Source of the DNA: Streptomyces griseoluteus
GTDB lineage: Bacteria > Actinomycetota > Actinomycetes > Streptomycetales > Streptomycetaceae
Reading direction: 5' to 3'
Length of the DNA: 58,089 nucleotides
Assembly (NCBI GenBank): GCA_000717735.1
Contig: JOBE01000063.1
Location: 1-58,089, forward strand
The notes beneath the pieces were generated by a model that was not told the DNA's origin, did not search any database, and saw nothing but the letters and a program-made list of their open reading frames with translations. A program made the position numbers and the translations under genes. This document shows positions 18,588 through 25,906 of the stretch, piece after piece; within the stretch, counting starts at the first letter, position 1; each line of letters opens with the position of its first letter.

Positions 18588-19385
18588 ATGCCGGGAGGCA
18601 GGCTCACCCAGCAGGAACGCCAGCAGATCGCCCTCGGGCTGGCCGACGGCCTCGCCTACGCGGAGATCGGCCGGCGTCTCGACCGTCCGACCTCGACGGT
18701 CACGCGTGAGGTGATGCGCAACGGCGGCCCCACCGGCTACCGCGCCGACCTGGCCCACCGCGCCACCGAACGCCGCACCCAGCGGCGCAGGCAGGCAGCG
18801 CCCTTGGCGCCGGCGGAGGCGGCGCCGCCGGAGCACGGGCGGGACGCGGAGGCGGTGCGCGCGTACGAGGAGACGTTCATGACCGTGCTCCTGGGCTCGG
18901 GCATGCCCGCGATGATGTCCCGGGTGATGGCCTGCCTCACCCTCGCCGACAGCGGCAGCCTCACCGCGGCCGAACTCGTCCAGCGCCTCCAGGTCAGCCC
19001 GGCGTCCATCTCGAAGGCGGTCTCGTTCCTGGAGAGCCAGGGCTTTCTGCGCCGAGAGCGCGACGAAGGCCGCCGCGAGCGCTACATCGTCGACGACGAC
19101 ATCTGGTACCAGTCGATGATCGCCAGCGCGCGCTCGATCGCGCAGATCGTCCAGACGGCGCGGCAGGGCGTGGGCGTCCTCGGTGCCGACACCCCGGCCG
19201 GCAACCGCCTGGAGAACGTCGCCCGCTTCCTCGACTTCGTCGCCGAGAGCAGCATGCGCGCCGCGGAGCAGGCCCGGGAGATCCTCCACACGAAGGCCCC
19301 GGCGCCCGCCGATGACCAGCCGGTGCGGGCGGCTTCGGGTGACGATGCCGCCGAGCCGGGTCCTGAGGGTCAGGACGTCCGCTAG
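18588..19385 (+). CDS. GbsR/MarR-like transcriptional regulator with an extra N-terminal HTH
   Basis: 265 residues. Residues about 6-45 (LTQQERQQIALGLADGLAYA, then RRLDRPTSTVTREVMRNGG) form an HTH_38 like that of IS30 transposases. Residues about 100-190 form a MarR/GbsR winged helix (LTAAELVQRLQVSPASISKA, FLESQGFLRRERDEGRRERY). ATG 18588 has AAGGAG (18575-18580) 7 bases upstream, so the upstream in-frame GTG 18573 is not used. It likely represses the divergent DUF4097-DrrAB genes and itself. The stop TAG is the first copy of the CTAGGG end of a MITE-like element. Confidence 0.85.
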   Translation: MPGGRLTQQERQQIALGLADGLAYAEIGRRLDRPTSTVTREVMRNGGPTGYRADLAHRATERRTQRRRQAAPLAPAEAAPPEHGRDAEAVRAYEETFMTVLLGSGMPAMMSRVMACLTLADSGSLTAAELVQRLQVSPASISKAVSFLESQGFLRRERDEGRRERYIVDDDIWYQSMIASARSIAQIVQTARQGVGVLGADTPAGNRLENVARFLDFVAESSMRAAEQAREILHTKAPAPADDQPVRAASGDDAAEPGPEGQDVR

Positions 19386-19421
19386 GGCCTGTCCTGCCCT
19401 GATCCAAACGAAAGACCCTAG
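19382..19421. mobile_element. Minimal CTAG-targeting MITE-like element, copy 1
   Basis: 40-bp element whose left end (CTAGGGCCTGTCC) and right end (GATCCAAACGAAAGACCCTAG) match the two ends of the 208-bp copy at 45626-45833 but abut almost directly. Its left CTAG provides the stop codon of the GbsR-like gene. Confidence 0.6.
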
Positions 19422-19457
19422 GGCCGTTCGCGGGGGCCGCTCGTGTCGAGCCGCTGG

Positions 19458-19769
19458 TCAGCGGTGGTTTCGTACCCCCGCGGCCAGGGCCGCCGAGCCC
19501 GCCACCGCGAGGACCGCCCCCGCCGCCAGCACCCCGCGGCGCGAGCGCCAGGAGAGGACCGACCAGCAGGACCGGGCCGAGAGCAGCGAACCGGCGCTCG
19601 CCCAGGAGCCCACCGAGCCGACGGAGAGCGCGGAGCCCACGGAGCCGACGGAGAGGAACGAGCCGACGGAGCCGACCGAGAGCGTCGACCCGACCGATCC
19701 GACGGACAGGAACGAGTCGCGCGACCAGAGGGACAGGCACGAACCGGACGAAGCGCGGCGAGGGGTCAT
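19458..19769 (-). CDS. Small protein with Ser-Val-Gly-Ser repeats and a C-terminal membrane helix
   Basis: 103 residues from ATG 19769. Residues about 20-55 repeat the nonapeptide pattern LSVGSVGS(F/T/A) four times (FLSVGSVGSTLSVGSVGS and so on), then more Ser/Ala/Gly-rich sequence, a short basic stretch (WRSRRG) and one membrane helix (VLAAGAVLAVAGSAALAAG). Similar Gly-Ser repeat membrane proteins are widespread in Streptomyces, with no known function. The repeat looks like a flexible or beta-helical cytoplasmic part attached to the membrane. Confidence 0.65.
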   Translation of the reverse strand: MTPRRASSGSCLSLWSRDSFLSVGSVGSTLSVGSVGSFLSVGSVGSALSVGSVGSWASAGSLLSARSCWSVLSWRSRRGVLAAGAVLAVAGSAALAAGVRNHR

Positions 19770-19926
19770 ACGGCGATCGTAGGGCGGCTCACCGCTCCCT
19801 GCCCCCCTGGCGGAGAGGGCGGTGTCAGACCCCTGTGGCACGGTGGTTCCCGGGGCGGGAGAGCCGTCCTCGACGGATCCCGGAGAAGACCCCGGAGAAG
19901 ACCCCGGAGAACCCAGGGAGCAGCAC

Positions 19927-22026
19927 GTGAACGACGCCGCCGGCGCCCCCGCCGCCCCCGCCGCCCGCCGCCGAGCGGCGCGCGGACGGCCCTCGGACCT
20001 CGCCCTGATCACGGCCTGGTGGCAGGGGCTCGGCGGCGACGGGTTCCTCGTGCTCCCGCCGCCGAACCGGGGCCGCTACACGCAGTCGGACGGCCACGAG
20101 GACGCCGCCGAGGTCCACGCGGAGCGCGGGCTCACCGGCCCCGTCTCCTTCGCGTACTGGCACTGGCAGTCGCACGGGCGGGCCTTCGGCCGTTCCGGCG
20201 CGCTGAAGGGCGAACTGCTGCTGCACTGGGGCGGCGACCACGCCACCGTCGCCGCCGGGCTCGGTGAGGGGCCGGCCGGATTCCGGGTCGTCGACGGCGG
20301 TCCTCAGGGCGCCTTCCGGCTGGACCGGATCACCGAACGGGACGAGGCGGGACTGCCCGATCCCGCAGACCCTGACGGCGTACGGCAGTTCCTCGACGCG
20401 CTCGACGAGCCGGTGGACCGCAGCGTGTCCCCGCTCCGGTACCGGCCCCTGTCCCCGGTCGAGGCCGCCTGGCTCCACGCGCGGCTGGACGACGCCCAGG
20501 ACCTCGCCGCCGCGACCCGGTTCGCGGTCTCGCTGGAGCGCAGGGACGGGCTCACGCCCGACGAGACGGAGCGGCTGCTGCGCGCCTGGCGTGCGGAGTA
20601 CGAAGGGCGGCTCACGGCGTGGGGCGCTTGGGCGGAGCTGCTCCACGCGCTGCTGCGCCATGGCCACGCGGAGGCGTGGGGGACGGTCGACGTCCTCGGC
20701 GTCGGCGACCCCAGGGTGGCCGCCGTCGTGTCCCGCATGCCGTCGGAGCGGGGCCTGGCCGTCGTGCGGGAGGCCGCGCTCGCGGGCCATCGTGCCCCGG
20801 TGCACGCCTGGCTCGCGCTGCACCGGTCGCTCCGCGAGCCCGACGCGGTACGGGCCGCGGCGGCCCTCGCGGCGGAACTGGCCGCGCATGACGTGCCGGA
20901 GACCTCGCTGCACGGGCTGTACGGCGCGCTGATCGGGGCCGTCACCGCCGACTGGCGCCGGGAGACGGGGGCGGGCTACCACGCCGGCCGGGCGTACGCC
21001 GGGCTCGCGGCGGTCCGCTTCGCCACCGACGACAGACTGCCGCGGGCCCTGCGCGTCCTCGCCGCGGACGCGGCCCGCGAACAGGTTGGGCACATCCGGG
21101 AGGAGGCGCTCCGGCCCGGCCAGACCGACCTCGACGGGGTCGGCACCGCCGACGTACTGGCCGCCGTGGACCGTTACGAGGCCGCCAGGGACGGACTCCT
21201 GTCCGGCATCGGCCCCGAGCTCACCGGTTCCGAGACCCGGCTCGCCGACGCGTGGCACCGGTACCGGACGCTCACCGACGCCGACGTGCGCTGGCTGCGG
21301 GACCGGGTGGCCGACCCGACGACCGGTCTGCAGGGGCTCGGGTTCTGCCTCGAACTCCTCGTCGCCCACGGCCTTGCCACGGAGTCCGACGTCGAGGCGC
21401 TGCTGCCGCGCCGGCTGAAGGCCCTCACCAAGAAGTACCGGACCACGTACACCGAATGGCGCCACCCGCTCGTCACCCTGACCTGCCTCGCCCTCGACCT
21501 GGGCCACCCGGCTGCGGGGAAACTGGTCTCCTGGTGGAACGCGGCCCGGCCGCTGTGGAAGGACGAACTGCGGCTCCTCACCCACCTCGGCGCACCCGAC
21601 GAGGCCAAGGCCGCCGAACTGTGGGACTTCGTCACCTCGCCCGCCCACGACGTGGGCCAGCTGATGACCTGGGTACTGGTCCGGGCCCGCCTCGACGGGG
21701 AGCACCCGCTGCTGGTCGCCGACCGGCTGATCGGCAACCCGGACATCCGCGAGTACGTGCTGCGCCGGGTGCTGATCGGCGTGGCGGACCCCGAACAGCC
21801 GCTGTGGCACTACGCCGTCGACCCGAGAAGCGTGTGCTGGTGGCGGCGCGCCCAGGAGGTCGCCGAGCACCCGGGCCTCTCGCCTGAGGCCCGTGCCGTC
21901 GGCCTGAGCGTCGCCCGCGAGCACTACCTCATCCGCCACCCGGACCAGGTGAGCCCCGCGCCGACGGAGGCGGACCGCGCGAAGGCGGTGGCCTGGCTGG
22001 CCGAGCAGGACACCCTCCAGCCCTAG
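19927..22026 (+). CDS. Large hypothetical protein (699 aa), orphan
   Basis: Family not recognised. From GTG 19927 (AGGGAG about 6 bases upstream). The first 25 residues are Ala/Arg-rich; residues about 30-120 contain Trp-rich sequence (LALITAWWQGLGGDGFLVLP, SFAYWHWQSHGRAF); the rest is mostly alpha-helical (EAAWLHARLDDAQDLAAATR, VAAVDRYEAARDGLLSGIG), suggesting a helical-repeat scaffold. No signal peptide, membrane helix, nucleotide-binding or catalytic motif is visible. The stop TAG is part of a CTAG that begins the IS5-type relic. Confidence 0.6.
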   Translation: MNDAAGAPAAPAARRRAARGRPSDLALITAWWQGLGGDGFLVLPPPNRGRYTQSDGHEDAAEVHAERGLTGPVSFAYWHWQSHGRAFGRSGALKGELLLHWGGDHATVAAGLGEGPAGFRVVDGGPQGAFRLDRITERDEAGLPDPADPDGVRQFLDALDEPVDRSVSPLRYRPLSPVEAAWLHARLDDAQDLAAATRFAVSLERRDGLTPDETERLLRAWRAEYEGRLTAWGAWAELLHALLRHGHAEAWGTVDVLGVGDPRVAAVVSRMPSERGLAVVREAALAGHRAPVHAWLALHRSLREPDAVRAAAALAAELAAHDVPETSLHGLYGALIGAVTADWRRETGAGYHAGRAYAGLAAVRFATDDRLPRALRVLAADAAREQVGHIREEALRPGQTDLDGVGTADVLAAVDRYEAARDGLLSGIGPELTGSETRLADAWHRYRTLTDADVRWLRDRVADPTTGLQGLGFCLELLVAHGLATESDVEALLPRRLKALTKKYRTTYTEWRHPLVTLTCLALDLGHPAAGKLVSWWNAARPLWKDELRLLTHLGAPDEAKAAELWDFVTSPAHDVGQLMTWVLVRARLDGEHPLLVADRLIGNPDIREYVLRRVLIGVADPEQPLWHYAVDPRSVCWWRRAQEVAEHPGLSPEARAVGLSVAREHYLIRHPDQVSPAPTEADRAKAVAWLAEQDTLQP

Positions 22027-22190
22027 GCCGTTTCCTTCGGATCACCTTGCCGACCAGATGCAGATGGCGGCGAGGTGGAGTCCGGCGAGGTAGATGGTGG
22101 CGGTCTTGTCGTCACGGGTGGCCAGGCCGCGCCGCTGCCTGAGCTCCATGTGGATCTTGGTGGCCGGTCCGCCGCGAGAACCGGTCGAGG
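22023..22190 (-). mobile_element. IS5-family transposase relic
   Basis: From CTAGGCCGTTTCCTTCGGATCA (an IS-like terminal repeat, positions 22023-22044) inwards, the minus strand encodes the last part of an IS5-type transposase: QRRGLATRDDKTATIYLAG, then LHLAAICIWSAR and a stop at 22042. Directly before it sits GGPATKIHMEL, which resembles the start of the catalytic domain (GG.TTKIH). The central catalytic part, about 120 codons, is missing. A non-functional, internally deleted copy. Confidence 0.65.
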
Positions 22191-22490
22191 GCGTGGCCGT
22201 CCGGCGCACCGGCCGGGGCCCCTTTCGTCCTGGAGCGACCGTCGGCATGGCCACCGGCCCCAGCGGAGCACGTGCGTCCGCGTCGCGTACCGCGGTGTGC
22301 CGCAGTGCCGGCGAAGGGGCCACCGCAGGCATCCGGATCGGTGGCCCGCCGCCCTGCAGGCGGCCACGGCCGTTTGCGCCGCCACGGCCACGGCCACGGC
22401 CACGGCCACCGCCACCGCCGCCGGTCCGGGGGCGCCCGCGGGCCGTGTCCTGCGGGTCAGTCGACCCCCGGCCCCGGTGCGCGCCCGTGG
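22191..22490. repeat. Non-coding stretch with a GCCACG hexamer tandem
   Basis: No convincing gene between the IS relic and the methyltransferase stop. At 22381-22420 the hexamer GCCACG repeats four times and then degenerates (GCCACC twice, then GCCGCC). Open frames through it are low-complexity artefacts. The remainder is probably leftover insertion-element or degraded sequence. Confidence 0.5.
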
Positions 22491-23561
22491 TCAGCAGGCC
22501 ATGGTCTCGATCAGGTAGAAGGGGGCCGCCTCCAGCAGCGGGGTCACCGACACGACGGACAGTCCCGCGCAGTGGCACAGCTCTTCGAAGTCCTTGCGGG
22601 TACGTTCCCTCCCGCCCAGGTTCACCAGCATGTTGAGGTCGCTGAGGTAAGTGATCCCGCCGTCTGCGGCGTGCGCAGCGGCGCCGGTACCGACGACTTC
22701 GGGAAGCACCGGCTCCACGATCAGGACGCGGCCACCGGGCGGCAGTACCTCGCGGCAGTGGCCGAGGATCGTGACCGCTTGATCGTCCGACCAGTCGTGC
22801 AGGACGCTCTTGATCAGGTACAGGTCCGAGCCGCCGGGCACGGAGAGGAAGAAGTCGCCTGCGACCAGGGAGCAGCGGTCCGTCACCCCGCGCCGGTCAA
22901 GCGTCTTCGGTGCCTGGGCCAGGCCGTCCTTGGTGTCGTGGAGGACGCCGGTGAGCGCCGGGTGCGCGGCGAGTAGGCCGGCCAGGACGCTTCCGTCGCC
23001 GCCGCCGACGTCGGTGACCGAAGTGAAGCGGCCGAAGTCGTAGGCGTGCGGCAGCACGGCGGCCGTCTCCTCGGAGGCCTGGCTCATCGCCGCGTTGAAG
23101 TCGGCGGACAGCTCGGGGTGTCGGCCGAGATAGCTGAAGAAGTCGGTGCCGAAGACGGCGTCGAACGCGATGCCGCCGGTGCGGACGCTGCTGTCCAGGC
23201 CGTCCCAGGCCCGCACGATCGCAGGGTCGGTGAACATCCGGACGAACGAGACGAGCGAATCGGGGCGGCCGGAATCGAGAAGGGCGCCGGCGGCAGTCAC
23301 TGAGAACGCGTCGGGTTCGTGCTCCTCCACCAGGCCCAGACCGGCGAGGGCGCGCAACAGCCTCGTCATGGGTTGGTGTTCGGCTCCCGCGTCGGCGGCT
23401 ACCTCGCCGGCCGGCCGCCGGCCGTCGCCGATCAGGTCGAAGACTCCGAGCCGCAATGCGGCGCGCAAGGTCTGCGAGGCCATGCTGCCGAAGGCGAGCT
23501 GGACGATCAGACCTCGGTCGGCCATGGCCTCTTGGGTAGCAGCTGTGTCCATGGTGCTCAC
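22491..23561 (-). CDS. SAM-dependent O-methyltransferase (acetylserotonin OMT-like)
   Basis: 356 residues with the two-part structure of bacterial class-I small-molecule O-methyltransferases: an N-terminal winged-helix dimerisation domain (LAFGSMASQTLRAALRLGVF) and a C-terminal Rossmann fold with SAM loop VTDVGGGDGSVL (about 187), acidic strand GVLHDTKDG, and DLYLIKSVLHDWSDDQAV, whose His-Asp pair is the usual catalytic base region. GTG 23561 is chosen because GGAAGGAAG lies 6 bases upstream. Transcribed just after the AraC regulator, likely its target. Such enzymes decorate polyketides or aromatics; the substrate is unknown. Confidence 0.9.
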   Translation of the reverse strand: MSTMDTAATQEAMADRGLIVQLAFGSMASQTLRAALRLGVFDLIGDGRRPAGEVAADAGAEHQPMTRLLRALAGLGLVEEHEPDAFSVTAAGALLDSGRPDSLVSFVRMFTDPAIVRAWDGLDSSVRTGGIAFDAVFGTDFFSYLGRHPELSADFNAAMSQASEETAAVLPHAYDFGRFTSVTDVGGGDGSVLAGLLAAHPALTGVLHDTKDGLAQAPKTLDRRGVTDRCSLVAGDFFLSVPGGSDLYLIKSVLHDWSDDQAVTILGHCREVLPPGGRVLIVEPVLPEVVGTGAAAHAADGGITYLSDLNMLVNLGGRERTRKDFEELCHCAGLSVVSVTPLLEAAPFYLIETMAC

Positions 23562-23614
23562 GGATGACTTCCTTCCTCGTCGGGATGGGTGGCTGTGATG
23601 TTCGGGGGTGCGGG

Positions 23615-24475
23615 TCAGAGGCCGACCAGGGCAGCGGGCGTGCACCCGGCGAAGGCGAGGACGTCGCGGTGGAGGTGGGACTGGTCGGCGTATCCGTGCG
23701 CCAGGGCGATGTCCACGGGGTTGCCACCCGCGCGCAGGGCCCGGGCGGCCTGGTCGAAGCGGACGAGCATGGCGGCGCGCTTGGGGTTGAGGCCGATCTG
23801 GGCTTTGAACCGGGACCACAGCCGCTTGCGGCTCCACCCGCAGGACGCGGCGAGGTCGTCGACCCGTACCCGGCCCCCGTGCGCCACGATCGTGTCCCAC
23901 ACACCGGCGACCTCGGGTGTCAACGCCGGGCCCCGGGCGGCCCGGCGGGCGAGGAACTCGCTGACCAGCGTGAAGCGTTCCTGCCAGGCGGTGGCGGCGG
24001 CCACCCGTTCGCGGAGCTGCCGTTCCTGCCGCCCCCACAGGTCCTCCAGGCCGACGACCTCCCCCTCCAGTTCGTGCGGCGACACACCCAGCAGCGCGTA
24101 AGCGGCGCCGGGCGACAGGCACATCTCGATGCACTCGACGTCCCGGCCGCGGATCCGCGTGGGACCGGGCGACAACGACGCGACCAGGCTCGGATGAGGG
24201 TTCGGGCTCGTCGAGGGTCGTTGCGCGGTGCCGCCTTCGACCGTGAACGGGTCGTTCCCCAGACCGATGACGACGACCACGGCAGGCTGGGGCAGCACCT
24301 GCAGGTCCAGTGCCCGGCCGACGCGATCCCGGAAGCCGGCCATCCGGACACCGGTAACGGCAGGCGCGCCGCCGGGCCGCGCTACTTCCCACCCGCTGTC
24401 GGCTGCACGGTCGCCGTCGGAACCATGGTCCACGGCCACGTCTCCGGCCTCGGTGTCCACTTCGTCGCTGTGCAT
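23615..24475 (-). CDS. AraC-family transcriptional regulator
   Basis: 286 residues from ATG 24475. The C-terminal AraC double HTH occupies about 200-285 (VRVDDLAASCGWSRKRLWSR, then FDQAARALRAGGNPVDIALA and YADQSHLHRDVLAFAG). The N-terminal about 190 residues hold an effector-type domain (ECIEMCLSPGAAYALLG, LEGEVVGLEDLWG) as in the DUF6597-like AraC regulators of actinobacteria. Its 3' end is 53 bases from the methyltransferase start on the same strand, so the two probably form one operon. Confidence 0.88.
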   Translation of the reverse strand: MHSDEVDTEAGDVAVDHGSDGDRAADSGWEVARPGGAPAVTGVRMAGFRDRVGRALDLQVLPQPAVVVVIGLGNDPFTVEGGTAQRPSTSPNPHPSLVASLSPGPTRIRGRDVECIEMCLSPGAAYALLGVSPHELEGEVVGLEDLWGRQERQLRERVAAATAWQERFTLVSEFLARRAARGPALTPEVAGVWDTIVAHGGRVRVDDLAASCGWSRKRLWSRFKAQIGLNPKRAAMLVRFDQAARALRAGGNPVDIALAHGYADQSHLHRDVLAFAGCTPAALVGL

Positions 24476-24559
24476 GCCCCCACCCTGGCGGACCCGGCCC
24501 GCCCCGTCTTGGAAAAAAGTTCCGCGGGCCGACGTGCGGAGCCCCGAGCGGCCACCAGG

Positions 24560-24946
24560 GAGTTCTCTCTGCTCGCCCAGGCCAGGCGCCGCCTGTTGCC
24601 GTCGTCCGTGGACTGCTGGCTGCTCGACACGAGCAGGATCGCGTCGGGGAGGGCGCCGCTCAGGTGGTCGGCGACGGCCCCCGCGCCGCCGCCCAGCCGG
24701 TCCAGGATCAGGTCGATGTCCGGGGCGAGCGCCTCGGCGAAGGACCCGCTCGCCTTGACGGTCACTGAGCGGTGGCCGTGGTGAGTTGGGGGGCGTGTCG
24801 CGGACGGCGGCGGCGACCTCCGCGACCCTGCGGGCCGCGAGCTCGTGCTCCTCGTGGTCCACGCGCAGGACGCCGCCGACGGCCCGGCCGGTTCCCGCAC
24901 CGCCCGCCGCTCCCGCCACCACGCCCCCGGCGACCGCTCCCGCCAT
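24560..24946 (-). pseudogene. Possible frameshifted gene remnant
   Basis: This 556-base gap (24476-25031) has no intact gene, but two adjacent minus-strand frames look like protein. One reads a Gly/Ala-rich glycine-zipper segment (MAGAVAGGVVAGAAGG) followed by DHEEHELAARRVAEVAAAV; the other, after about 24775, reads VKASGSFAEALAPDIDLILD and GALPDAILLVSSSQQSTDD. A single-base shift near 24775 would join them. No start upstream of 24946 and no family recognised, so this is tentative. Confidence 0.3.
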
Positions 24947-25031
24947 CCCGGCCCCCGCGCCGCCGATCGCTCCCCCCTCGTGTGGCGCTCACGGTCTCAT
25001 GGCCCGTGGAGCTCACAAGTGTCCGTCGGTG

Positions 25032-25757
25032 TCAGTCGATGTGCACGATCTGGAAGGCCTCCGCCATCCGGCCGGAGGGCAGGCCGCCCGCCGTCGCGTG
25101 TTCGCCGAGCCAGGTGCGCAGCAGGCCGGCGAGGTCGTCGAAGTGGGCCGTCTGGGAGGTGTGGATGCGCAGGGCCTCGACCTTGCGGTCGAAGACGGAG
25201 GTGACGTCGACGTACTGGTTCGGGGTGGGTCCGGTCATCAGCCACAGTTCGTGGACGATCCAGGGTTCCAGGCCCTCGTCCTTGAGCAGCGAGGCGTGGG
25301 CGAAGGGGTTGCGGGCCTCGGGGTAGACCGCGCGCAGGCAGGCGTCGCCGACCGCGCGGTGGTCGGGGTGGAGGTCGGCGACCCGGGCCCAGTTGATCTC
25401 GGGGGAGGGGATGATCGCGCGTTGGGGGCGTACTTCGCGGATGACCCGGCACAGGTCGCGGCGGAGTTCCACGGAAGCTTCGACGAAGCTGTCGGGATAG
25501 CCGAGGAAGCGGACGTCGGCGACGCCGCTGAGCTTGGCGGAGTGGACCTGTTCGGCGCGGCGCAGGTCCGCCATGGCCTGGCGGGGGAGCTGTTCGTCGT
25601 AACCGCCCGCGCCGCCGTCCGTGACGATGCAGTACGTGACGCGGGTGCCGTGCGCGATCCACTGCATGACGGTGCCGCTGACGCAGAACTCGATGTCGTC
25701 CGGGTGTGCGGCGACCACCAGCAGGGACTCGGGGGCGGCGCGGTTGAAGTCCTCCAT
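25032..25757 (-). CDS. PIG-L (LmbE-like) N-deacetylase
   Basis: 241 residues, zinc-dependent de-N-acetylase of the PIG-L/MshB family. Seen: the first metal and base motif AHPDDIEF (about 18-25), YCIVTDGGAGG, the ADLRRAEQ helix, and the late metal-binding HPDHRAVG (about 130). Family members remove acetyl from GlcNAc-type groups (MshB: GlcNAc-Ins in mycothiol synthesis) or cleave mycothiol conjugates. Divergent from asnB with a shared 149-base promoter region. Together with the MshA-like glycosyltransferase at 31377 this suggests a GlcNAc-containing intermediate. ATG 25757 gives the normal N-terminus; an upstream start at 25835 would run into the promoter region. Confidence 0.9.
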   Translation of the reverse strand: MEDFNRAAPESLLVVAAHPDDIEFCVSGTVMQWIAHGTRVTYCIVTDGGAGGYDEQLPRQAMADLRRAEQVHSAKLSGVADVRFLGYPDSFVEASVELRRDLCRVIREVRPQRAIIPSPEINWARVADLHPDHRAVGDACLRAVYPEARNPFAHASLLKDEGLEPWIVHELWLMTGPTPNQYVDVTSVFDRKVEALRIHTSQTAHFDDLAGLLRTWLGEHATAGGLPSGRMAEAFQIVHID

Positions 25758-25906
25758 GCGTCCAGCCTGTTGGGGCGGTGGGGGCGTCGCAAGGCCAACC
25801 CGTGGCGTGAACCGGACATGGCACTTACGCGCCATTCAAAAAGTTGGTAGATTCAAATCATTGGGTGTTCCGGGTGATGTGATGACGTGCTTGGAGGGTG
25901 ACCGGT
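25758..25906. promoter_or_regulatory. Divergent promoter region between PIG-L deacetylase and asnB
   Basis: A locally AT-rich stretch (25831-25866) in a very GC-rich context contains ATTCAAA twice (25834-25840 and 25851-25857), 17 bases apart, on the same helical face within about half a turn. GGAGGG (25893-25898) is the asnB ribosome site, 8 bases before ATG 25907. Suggests shared control of both directions. Confidence 0.45.

Noticed and set aside
22191..22490. Small proteins on both strands around the GCCACG hexamers
   Set aside because: Low-complexity translation of the tandem repeat, no start context.
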